This document shows, one piece after another, positions 52,549-64,000 of a DNA stretch of 64,000 nucleotides. The translations under genes and the position numbers were made by a program. The DNA is from Cardiocondyla obscurior. Its lineage: Eukaryota; Arthropoda; Insecta; Hymenoptera; Formicidae. The DNA lies in assembly GCF_019399895.1 (NCBI RefSeq), contig NC_091874.1, forward strand, positions 2,730,501-2,794,500, given 5' to 3'. Within the stretch, counting starts at the first letter, position 1; each line of letters opens with the position of its first letter. The notes beneath the pieces are model-generated. The model did not search any database, was not told the DNA's origin, and saw only the letters and a program-made list of their open reading frames with translations.

Positions 52549-55500
52549 GTGAGTTCTGACAAATATATCGTCGCCGGAGTAAATGAATAGAAAGGCATGG
52601 CTAATTGTAATTCAGAGAAACAAAATAGTAACAGTAAATTACGAAGTGTACGCCGAAACGGTGCACCCTTTTTTTTTTACATTCGCCTCAGAGTTATTTC
52701 TCAGCGCGGAAGGTATCGATGTTACGAAATAAAGCGAGCTCGATTTTAAATCGTTACGAGATAAATCATGCTACTGTTAGCATCTCGCGAGATTTTATAG
52801 TTCCTCCGCAGCATTCAGCTATAACGTCCTTTCCGCCCGCGGCACCTAACTTTTAACTGCTTCGACAAACTTCTCTTTCCGGTTAATCCTCGCGATAACG
52901 CCGCGGAATCGTTACCTGCTACTTTCAACTTTTAGGTACTAATAACCTCATCTCTATCTCTATAGAACGTCATCATCGAGAGCTATGATCTTTACCGTTG
53001 AAACAGAAAATTTCTAAATGATTTTAACTGCAATATTCTTTCGTCAAATTGCTCGCCGCTTATTTATTAATCGTATCGCGATTCGTTTTCATTAATCAAC
53101 TCTCGAAAGAAATATAAATGCTGTTGATTGGGAAATAAAAGAAAAACCGTAATGCGCGACGTACATAAGCGAGAGGGAAGGCAAGAGACCGTATTTATCG
53201 TAGCAATAAAATTCTTCCATTTTTATCGCCGTCAGTTGCTCTTTCCGATGGCGAGCAAGCTGCGCGATTCGCCAACCTCGTTCTTCCTCTCCTACAAGTT
53301 CTTCTTTACCTCAGCCGTACCTACTCCTGTACGAAATATCGCAACCAGTCCCCGCTACGAGGAAGGATCCGGTAACCGCCGGTATGCAACGGTAAATGTA
53401 TGCTGTATGTAAATGTTATCCGAGGCCAACGGTAATCTGGAATTTGCTTCGCAGACGTGTACATTTCGTGGTGGTTCGAGGGTAGCCGCGACGTCGGCGA
53501 TGGAGGTTTACGAAGGGCAATCGACGGTCACGAACAGAAATTGCAAATGGAGATGGATGGCAGGCATGACAGAAATAGTAATCCTATCGATATTATCATT
53601 CGAATTAGTCGCAAGCTAAGAATCAATCTTTCCTAACTGTTTTTTAATTGTTCAAGAAGCCACGATACCGAAATACCTCTCTCATTCGTTTACGCAATCT
53701 CTCTAAAATTTCTCTCTCTACATCAATATTGAAAAAACAGACGTTTACGCGTTGATAAGATTAATTTCGATGCGTGAGCAAAATTAAAAAGTATAGAAAA
53801 TATTATTTCAAAAATAATTGATAAGAAATTAAAATGAAACCGTAAAGGGGGGGAAAAAATATGCAGATAAACTTATCGACCTTCGAGGAACAGGAAAGTT
53901 AACAATACAAGTTTTCTGGGTGCACCAAGCATAGAAGAAAATTTTTCTCGCATGGTTGCTTCAACAAAGAGTAAGAAACGACAGAAATAGGAGAAGAGTT
54001 GAGAATCGCTGGGACGTGGAATCGGAAAAATTGTGCCGAGTGCGCAAAGAGGGAAGACTTCTTTGACCCCACCTCTCTTCCCAGTTTGAGGTCGGCAAGC
54101 CCTTGATTGCCCGCGAGGACCCTTCAAGTTTTCTCGACTATATTAAAAAATAGACTCCAGTCAGAGTCAATTTAATGTTCTTAAAAAATGATCTATATAT
54201 ATACGTATAAATAATAAAAAATAAATATATATTTAGAGCGCGATATTAACAATAAATAACAAATTATTAATTAAAAAAAAGATCTAGGCGCGATTGAAAC
54301 GCGAATGCAATATATTGATTTCTTCGATAAACAATAGTATAGGGCAACATCAACTACAAGCAGATTACTAACAGTGTGCTTAACAAATTTCGATCGTCAA
54401 TTGCCATTAGGTCCGCTATTTATTGGGCGCGATTACGCGAAGATAGGCGTAGCTCTAATCGCCATTGAAAAGTACATTAGCGCGTAACGAGAGACACCGT
54501 ACGCGTGGATGCAATTTCGATGCTGCTGCAATGCGACTAACGCGAAATCATGCACATATATCGCTCCGCTTTAGAACACTCGCTAAAATTGCGGTCGAAC
54601 CGTAATAAAGTTACGAGAACCTACGTGTGCGGCACGGCGTAATTGAAAAGTTCTCTATCTAGACGTAAACAGAGCCACAAAACATTCCGTTGCACACACG
54701 AGTGCAAAAGTATTTTCGTTCATTGTAACTTACGACTTTTATACTTTTATTACTGTTGGCGCGCGGCACAAGACAAAATCCCGTAAAAAAAAGAAATAAA
54801 AATAGAAAAGAAAAGAAACTGCGACCGCACATATTGTTATTCGTTAATGAGTGAACCGTCGAAATAAAACGTCGGGCTTCGATCCGCGAAGAGGCGAAGT
54901 GAAATCTCGATTGCATGAGTGCGTCGGGAGAAATTGTCGAATTTACATTAAGGGTCGCGTGCGCAGGAGGTTGATACGATATTCGGCTAAACCGTCATCC
55001 ATTACAAACTTCTAATGAGCCGCTGTTTCAGTGATACAACTGTCAATATTGGAGCGCATTAACGTAACGTAGGCCGCGATACGACCGATACCGTGAACGC
55101 GCGTATGCGCCAGAAGTAAACTTAGAGCAAACGTATGACACATGTAATACGCACGAACGCAATCGTATACTGCGGCTCGTTATTGCGTAGGTGTATCTAA
55201 CCCAGTTGCCAATCCGTGCACAGTTCCGCATTCATTCGCCGGCATTGCGTATCGCGTTACTCCGCGAAATACGTCCGGCATACAAATAAAGTTTCCGGGC
55301 ACCGAGCTCCTCAATTTGCAGGCATTCGAAGTCAAACACGAGCGGCAGCTTTAATAATATTCCTCGAGAACGAACCGCGCGCAGCTTTTGCGGCGCGGAT
55401 AAGCAAAGAAAAGTTTTCGGAATACCACGAGACAGTCCGAACGCGAGACAATGCTATCGCTGGATAACTCGCTGAAATTGAGAGAGAATTCCGCGGCGCG

Positions 55501-58500
55501 TCTGAAGGCCGCGCCTCTTCTTTGCAACAACCCCTTATGCCCTCGACGACGAGGAATTTATTTTCGCGCAATTCCAACTTATCTACTTGCCGCGAAGAGG
55601 ATTACCAGATCTAAGACGAATACGTCGTGCACAAAGTGAGACTCGGATTTTGACAAAAAACGAGCTTACGTTGGTATCTGATAATAATATTGTATGCTAC
55701 AAAGGGATTATATTGAAATCGCTGACAAAGCTTCTCTCCGACGATGTTTTCACCAATATTATTTCGCTCAACGCCGCCCGAATTTGATGGTATGCATTCA
55801 TCGTCATGCACGCTCACCGATTTTTGTCATCGACAATATAAGTATTATATTTTCATTCAGTCACCACAAGTGTTACTTTCATACACGCGTTAGTTATTGT
55901 ACACATACTATCTGATGAAACGAGTTACAACTTGTTAGCCTACGTACGCGACGGAATAATTTAATATTTTTTTGCAAAAAATTTTGCTCTTTATTGTAAA
56001 AAGATGAATTATTTTTTGTTGAGCTTACCGAATCTATAAATATGTATAAATACGTTATAAATTTGATATCTGCCGGACTCAGTGTTGACGGAATAACGTC
56101 GATTACTGCAATGAAATCTTGATTGACAATTTCAACGAGGAACAAAGATCAATAAAGAAAATATCTTTTGAAAAAATATTACAAAATATCGTCGTGGAAA
56201 ATCGATATAAAATGTTCGATTATACGTGAAAAGGCAATAACAGATAAACTAAATCTAACGAGTCAAGTTGAATATACTGATTCGCCTGAATAAATATTTT
56301 TTATTTTACACGTATAGTAAAAATTAAAAAATAACATAGTGGAAATGTAATCCGAAAGATCTTATTTGTGCAAAATAACACATTGAATTATGAAAAGTGT
56401 TATCTTTTGGTTCCCAATATATGCACGAAAGACTCAGGCTGCTACATTAGATATTCGATTTCATTTCTTACTATTCGAAAGCGTACTCAATTTTCCCGAT
56501 GCGACGCGCTGCGAATATGAAGTGTTCTTACTCTGCTAGTTTACGACTAGAATAAGCGCGTGTGTAGAACGTATATAACGCATAGCAATTCGATTAAATT
56601 TATATGCACACGTCATTATTCATATGTGACATTAAACTATCTTCTTTGGAAATAAAATGAAGCTTTCATTTACCGTACGAACGTTCGTAAAAATATTCAA
56701 CAATGTCGAATTGAAACAACGTTTAATTACGTCTTAGAGATTTAATTAATTCATCCATCCAATAAAAGGCATTTAAAAAAAATATTTGCAATTTTAATAT
56801 ATTATTATACATACATATAACAATTACGTGAAAAGAGAATAAATGTTAATGAATCGTGGCTTTGATTGTAACGTTCATCAGCGATAATTAAATACGAGAG
56901 TAAATTTTACCTTTTATACGCATATCGTTAATTGCGTATCAATGAAAAAGAAACGTAAGAACAGAGATAAACAATTTGTCGTTATATTAATGAGACAAAA
57001 ATGTACGAGAGTGCCTAAATAAAATGTAATTTTGCTTATTAACGCGACACGTGGTAATTCTAATTTGTCTTCAGGCATTGAAAATGATAAGAGGAAGAAA
57101 ACGTTCTCTTTTGCCACACGATGATAGGGCGATTTGAAAACTTAACTCCTACTAAAGTTAAGAAGCAGTAATGAATCACTTCGAGAAACTACCAAGGTCT
57201 TGATCCACGGAACTAAATCTCCGTTACGAGTTTTCGAGTCACGAGATCTCCCAATAACTGACAGCACGAAAAGTAAAGTAGGAAAAACGGAAGAGCGAGC
57301 AAGTGAATGTAAGGCCCGTCTTGCCGGAGAAGAAATCATTTGACGAGCGAACAAATATACTTCTCAGTGCGCGGAGAGGCTGCTCGCTAACAGAAAATAA
57401 AAAAAAAAAAAAGAAAATCGCACGCTTGCACTTTTTTAATTAAATTTGCCGTCGGTCACCCTTTCCGACAAACGCGCGCGAAAATCGCCATCGTGGCCAC
57501 GCGGTGTACTTGCGAACTTTTCCGAATTTAATTCAAGTCTGTGTATCCCAAGCAACCTTTTCGGGGTTAAAAAAAAAATTAATCAATAAAAATTGCCACT
57601 ACAAATACGCAAAGTTTGAGATAAACCAGAAACTGCAAGTAAAAAAAAATTGGGTAACATTTTTCGTCAGATTTTTCTATATTTCGCTTATTAGTAATTA
57701 ACGATATTACTTAACATGGCTAAAAGGTTTAAATACGCAGTTGGTCGAATGCTGTTGAGACTAAACGATAAGTTAACGCGAGAAATATCATAAAATGTAG
57801 TTCGATCAGATTCATCGCAAAGTACTAAAGAGCTTTAGGTGCATGTGAAGACGATTCCGGCATTAGACAGTTCTCTCGAAGATAAACGAAAGAGAGGATA
57901 GGAGGGAAAAGTGATGCCTCGCCGTAGTATAGCGATGAAAGTCGGCAAGTTAAGCGTCTTATGGGATTCTACGAGTTCGAGGTGTTTCGTGGGAAAAGTG
58001 CCTTCTATGCCGACGTGCCTCGTGTGCGGAGATGCGCGAAAATGCGCCATTGATTTTTATCCGTGAGAAGTAGGCTTCCGTGAACGACCACGAAAGGTGG
58101 ATGGAGAGGCGGAGGAATATCGCGATAGGTAAGCAGGTGCACATTCTGACGCAAAGATGGCGAGAATAAGGGCATAATAAAGGAAAAACCGTCTGAAATT
58201 TTTTCGCCTCCTCGCGAAGGCAAGCACTCGCTGTAAATAATTCAATCACGTGTACGTTCGCGTTATTTTGTAAAAAAATTATATATATTTCGTGCCTGTT
58301 TTTCAATATTTATCGTAAAAACCAATCGAAACGGCGCGGACAGTAAGTATTTGAATGCAAACGATAGTTTGAATATTCCATGGTAGTTCTTCCGTGTGAA
58401 AAATGATTTCGATAGTGAGTTATTTATCACAAAATTGTTGTGGGTAGCTGCGCGTACACTTTTGTGTTTTCTATATGGATTTCACGGATAACATCCGACG

Positions 58501-58530
58501 TACGACCAAACGGAATCACACGTATCAGCT

Positions 58531-58572
58531 ATTTTTTTTTATTTTATATATTTTTTTTTTCTTTTTTTTTTT
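58531..58572. repeat. T-rich tract
   Basis: Three T runs separated by short A/T or C interruptions. Confidence 0.8.
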
Positions 58573-58777
58573 GTATTGACCATTACTCGAAAGTTCGGTC
58601 ACGAGATTCTCTACAAACAGTATCGCGAAATATTTTACGTGGTCAAGCACGTGGCACATGTACGTTTCGGTCACTCGTTTGAAAAAAAAAAGTTTGTTTT
58701 AAAAATGACTAGACGTATACAACTACACGATACATGACCACTAACCCCATGCTCTTACGCAACTCATCTCGTTAAAA

Positions 58778-58804
58778 TTTTTTTTTTTTTTCCTTTTTTT
58801 TTTA
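58778..58804. repeat. Poly(T) tract with CC
   Basis: T run interrupted once by CC. Confidence 0.8.
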
Positions 58805-59889
58805 TTTACCCGCTACCCGTTGTTTTGACCTCCTCGTTTCATGGCGTTCACTTATTCCGCGCGAACAGCTCGCTCGGGACAACGTGATCGGAATGCTCAT
58901 TGGTAATTCAGATCTGTCGCGGGGCGGACGTGTTCTTAAGAGTGTGTGACGGGAGGGAATAAAGATAGTAGATATTCGGAAGTTCTATAAAGGCATACTC
59001 CGAGAGTCATTTTTGCGACAGAACGGGCATAAAGGGTCAAGACGAGGAGCGGTCGCCTACTTCTCACGTGCTGGCTAGATTAAACTAAAGAAACTATTGT
59101 CTTAATACTCACAAACTCCTGCGCCAAAAATTATTTCGCTCCTACAATAAATAAATATTGTCCTGCAAACAAATATTTTCTTTTATTCTACTATTGCTTT
59201 CACGAAAAAGAGTAAATTTTGATTGCTAATGTATTACTATTGGTACCCGAGCATGTAAAAGTAAACGTATAAATCTATTTTTTCGTGAGATAATTCAAAT
59301 ACCGCTTTTCTCATTGTATTTCCCTAAAGTTTATTCGTTCAATTCGTGTTTTCAACGACTTAACATTTTTCTCGCATGCAATGTACACATTCGGTAACAG
59401 TTTCAACACAAAAATCCGACAAAAATCGCAAAATAAGCGTGACTCGCGGCGAAAATATTCACGCACGGTGGCGATTCGACGATAGAGGGAAACGCCACGT
59501 GGTAAAATTGGAAGTGGCATCAATATTTTCTCTTCTTCTCTCGGGATCAGCCTATAGATTTACAATTCGGAAACTCGGGACATCTGGTATTTTATATTAA
59601 AAGTCTCCATCCCGTATCACCCCAGTATATCCTTATGCCACCGTGGCATTTTTGCTCGAATATGGTTGCGTGAGGGATGCCGCGTTATATGTACCAAGAA
59701 CTTCTCCGGAAATCTGATTCACTTCCCGAAGCTCTCCAAACGCGAGAAATATGCGTGCCACACGTGCACACGTCATTAGATTGATATTTATGGGACTTCA
59801 TAATTGTTTCCGAAATATCTGTCATCTAAATTGACATTCAATCTCGCGATTCTCGCATTCCCTACGGCTAATAAACGAAGTTTATTACA

Positions 59890-59931
59890 GAGAGAGAGAA
59901 AGAGAAGGAGAGCAAGAGAGAAAGAGAGAGA
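59890..59931. repeat. (GA)n microsatellite
   Basis: AGAGAG repeat with AAGG and GC interruptions. Confidence 0.85.
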
Positions 59932-60262
59932 TGTTCATGTACGTGTACACTGTATATAAACCTACGCATAACTGAAATCCAAACATATTTAGAATCGCGT
60001 TTCCATTTCCCGAAAAATTAAAATTTACGAACAAAATTCCCACAGATGTGATATTCCATATACGTAAAGCAATTACTTGCGCAGAAAATATTACGAGATA
60101 AGCGGAAATATATATTTCGCATGAGAAAAAGATCTCTTGATTGCTATAGCATTCAAGCATAAAAACGTGTCTCTAATACAAGTCTCTAGGTACCTGTTCC
60201 AAATATTTCTCATTAATGATAAACGAATTAAAGATCGCATTATCCTCGTATAGCTTTGATAT

Positions 60263-60284
60263 ATTGGAATCGCATTGGAATCGC
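60263..60284. repeat. 11-bp tandem duplication
   Basis: ATTGGAATCGC occurs twice back to back. Confidence 0.75.
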
Positions 60285-63200
60285 GCGATAATCGGAGTTA
60301 AACTCTAGATATGGCGGAAATAGGCTATACCATATTCGGAAAGCTCAAATCTGGAGAGCAAAGCACTTGGTGGTCGTGCTTGCAGACGCCATTCTCCGTC
60401 GTATGGAACGGCGTGGAAATTCAAAAGCGCATGTTTGTCGTCCACTCGGCGAACCCTTCTGGAAATTGGCCCGGTGTCACCGGAGAATTTCAGTACCCTC
60501 TCTTGTGTGGTCCTGTCCACGCGGGGTGCAAGAGAATCCAGTAAAATTAAATCAAGGGGCTTTCGTCCTCTTGCTCGTCGGAAAGCCGCGGGACAGCTAT
60601 TACACTACGTACTTTGTAGTAGTGCATATACATATACATATATTCATGTAAAACCACCAAGCAATAACTGGCATTTAAATGTTATCGATATTCCAAAAAC
60701 CACGGTACATGCCCCGCCCAATTTCGATAAACGTGGCACATTTACAAAAATACATATATATATGTATATATCTCTCTACGTTAATTTCTTATGTTGTATA
60801 ATGCATAAGGGTAATTTAAATATAAAGCGAATTATTCCACGTAAATGTTTGTTCTACACGAATCTCATGTAAATGCAATAGACCCGAAAAATATATTTAT
60901 TATTTCTTCCCACCCGATACTTTAAAAAAAAATTTTTTCAAAAATTTGCTTACAATGCTCGAGCGCTCGTGCGCTCAGCGTAAAAATTGTAAGTCTTTGG
61001 AATCTAGGCTTCTTTAACATCGTTTTATTTTCAGGAAATGCTGGAATGGATAGCGTAAGGTACATCCGTTGGATAGCTTCCAGTACGCGGTAGCAGCAGC
61101 TTTAGGGTCGAAATATCGCGACGGTTGTGGGGTTAGTATTACTGATATTAGCGTCGCCAGTAACTCTTTCGAAATAGCCTTGGCACATACCAAGCCTGTG
61201 TTAACTTCTTCCTTTTCTTCAATCACGCCTTGTACGTATTACGGTTTCCATTCTCGACCTACGTTTCTTAACGGTACTATCGTTGCGGTTAAGTTTGATC
61301 GATTACATATTTCGCGGCTGGACAAATACTCGCGTAAATATTATTCTATTTCTATTGCCTATTATATTTCTGTTGCATTGAAAACCTTCTATTAATTAAC
61401 CATATTGTTCTTGGCGAAAGACAATAAACACCAATTAAAACACAAAATTCACCTAAAAATTTGATAAAAGATTTTTGAAACAATGATGTGTGACTGATAT
61501 ACGAAATAGTGGAGTTAATAGATCTTCGGAAAACATCGAAAATAAAGTTTTTCTGTATCTCACCGAATAGACAAATTAAAAAAAAAAATTGACGTCGACG
61601 TACATGCCGTCGATCTTTTTTCCGTTTTGCCACATCGCACACCAACAGAAGAGAAATTGGAGATGAATACCATTGAGTTTGATTCTGCGCTTCTACGTTT
61701 TTTTTTGTGTGTTTTTTTTATTTACTTTATTTTTTGTTCAGAAGATGATTTCTCTAGTTCAGAAATATGCTTTTTCTTTATTTTTTTCGTACAACGAGAT
61801 ACTTGATATTTCACAAAATAATGTATAAAAGTCTAAAAATTTTATTATATTATATTATCAACGTCATATTTCGTAATATATTCATCGTAAATGTATGCAC
61901 GCGTAATTGTAAAAAACAAATAATACATAAGAGCGCAAAATCAATTTTCACGTTGAATGTGAATAAACTTACTAACCGTCGAAGTCTGCAAATCGAGTTG
62001 CCGGAATTACGAATGCATCTGGCAGTTTTATTAGCGGCACCGCTTCGAAACTATCTTGAGGTTTGAAAAGGTGACGTGTTTTCGTCAATTAACAATCCTG
62101 GGAACGTAACGGTATGCAAATAAGCTGCTCCACGCACTTTACACTGACACGATGTCACTAGCACACTGTCTTGCTGGCGAAACTTAGCACGTTCATTTTC
62201 ACATTTCCATCACAATTTCGTTATAACATTTTATATCGTATAGCGTTCATTCTCGTATCGATTATTAATAGCACGTAAGATTTTCTCGAATGAGCCTCAA
62301 GCGTTCATGTGTATATAACTTCAATTGAATTTGGATGAAAAGTATTCCTAAAATGGTGAATATAAAAAAATTGATATACCCGTAAATTTTAATAACGTAA
62401 AACTTCCGTTAAAAATTAATATTACATTACTGATATTATTTCCTTACTGCCCACAATTAATTTTCTTGAATATAACCCAAATTCTATGTACCTAATATTG
62501 ATCGACATCGACTAACGCACCGCTTAGCAACGTTTAGCAACAATTTAGCTGTAAATATATCTCTTACTTTGCCGGGTTAATTTTTTTTAACAAATTTAAT
62601 TAATGTCACCGAGAGACTGAATATATCTCACTGAAATAAAATTTGTTAAATTATAAAACGCGACGCTTTAGTGCCATTCACGCAAAGACAGTGTTTATGT
62701 TGTAACGTTCGCATTGAGAGATCCAGATTACCTCTGTAATATTACCGTCCAATATAATGAACCGTTACAATCGTTAAGCTTCCAGCTACCTATAAACGTA
62801 CGTAAGCTCTTTTTATTGGTTATCGGCCGCGGTCTCTTTCGCGCTTACGCGCGAACCCATTCACTGTGTAACAATGTCGGGTAGACGGTTTAATTGCGAA
62901 TTATCGAGCCATTGCGAAATTCAATTGCCGTGTAGGCTCTGCTCACGAGTCTCGCCCGCACGCGTCGCACACAAGTGAAATCGTGCGTGCAAAACGCCTC
63001 GCCGATGCCCAACGCGTGTTCATATGATCTTTTGCATTTTCATGATGGAATTTCGCTTAATAAACATACATTTTATCATTACTCACGGATACACATTACG
63101 TTCAGTTTACACGACATAAAACACTGGAGATGTGTATGAACATTGTTATTTCGCGCTGCAATAAAGCTTTCATGTTACACGTTTAAAGTCTCACAAACGC

Positions 63201-64000
63201 TAAAGTAATCAAGATATTTGGCTCAGGAAAGTATTTAATTAACAAGTGACGATTTGTAGTAATAAATATTAATTTGTTCGTATTAATTTATAAACTGTCG
63301 ATTATCTCATCTTACTAATAATACGGTAATAACGATATTTATAATATTATACTAATAATGCCAACTTTTTAAAACAATATCTCGTTAATTTACCAATTTG
63401 TGAATTATATTTTAATTTTAACTTAATAATACTTGGTTTTGTAAAAAATAAAATTTTCAAATTATTATGAAATTATTTAGAATGAGTTTCTGATTTTTGT
63501 AAGTAGAAAATAAAAAGCCGTACGAAACATGCCAAGTAAAAGCATTTTCTTTTAAATTATATATTTAAAAGAATATTAAATTAAATGACAGAAAGACATT
63601 TTCAATAAATTGTTTCAATAAATCAATTTTCTTTTCCTTTACCGCAAAGCTTTTGAAATATTTTATAATTCGTCATTTAAAAAATAACGCAAAAATAAAT
63701 ACTTAATACGCGCTTTGTATTTATAATAGTTTGGCCACTATGTTGGCCACTACAAAGACTATCATTTTACTTCGATTATGATTACAGTAACGGTTTTAAA
63801 TAATATAATTTTTCCCATTCAATATTAATTAAAATAAATTTTACAATAATTTACAGTCATAATAAATTAAAATATTAAACTGTTAAAATTCAAATATGAA
63901 AACTCAATATTCAAATAATTAAAAAAAAATGTAGACGATTTTAAAATACGGTTTAGTACGACTGATTAAAGTGAAAAATTAACACACTAAATAAATTATT

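Larger units (their letters stand above)
49872..64000. other. Gene-poor stretch
   Basis: Apart from the candidates and tracts listed separately, no gene is recognised. Open frames near 57959-58306 (minus), 60435-60872 (plus) and 61069-61395 (plus) lack family signatures. The parts 53750-54330, 55900-56900 and 63240-64000 are very AT-rich. Confidence 0.5.

Noticed and set aside
59788..59867. Possible terminal minus-strand exon after a CT tract (frame ending in a stop after about 26 codons)
   Set aside because: An open run this short is expected by chance and the acceptor is separated from the pyrimidine tract by an AT-rich gap.

Overview
The window looks like a piece of an insect-type nuclear genome, mostly intergenic or intronic DNA. 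It is AT-rich overall, with long very AT-rich stretches between more balanced segments that still carry many CpG dinucleotides. It has GA/CT, AT and poly(A)/poly(T) tracts, and eukaryotic splice signals. There is no dense packing of long open frames and no operon structure. The retained CpG fits an unmethylated or lightly methylated insect genome such as an ant or another hymenopteran. The species assignment is inference from composition only.

The one gene supported by recognisable protein homology is on the minus strand at 30340-31431. It has two coding exons, 31252-31431 and 30340-30660, joined by a GT-AG intron of 591 bases. Together they encode a 166-residue protein with one H15 (linker-histone H1/H5 globular) domain, and the intron falls inside the third helix of that domain. 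The short basic tail, the intron and the possible poly(A) signals set it apart from the intronless, stem-loop-terminated replication-dependent H1 genes.

Elsewhere I see only weaker coding evidence. The best of it is a set of short minus-strand segments that look like internal exons because they have good splice sites around an open frame: 5682-5740 (the strongest), 36349-36390 and 49832-49871. If real, they would mean that one or more minus-strand transcription units cross the window, with the H15 gene lying between or inside their introns. A few plus-strand segments (45153-45292, 52160-52548) and orphan open frames (20840-21166, 29206-29613) are kept only as candidates.

Layout: 1-5681 has no recognised gene. 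A candidate exon lies at 5682-5740. From 5741 to about 30100 the sequence is gene-poor, with microsatellites, purine tracts and a CpG-dense island near 17040-17480. The H15 gene occupies 30149-31431 if the possible poly(A) signal is included. From 31432 to 64000 the sequence is again gene-poor, with candidate microexons and GA/CT tracts. I recognised no tRNA, rRNA, CRISPR array or intact transposon.
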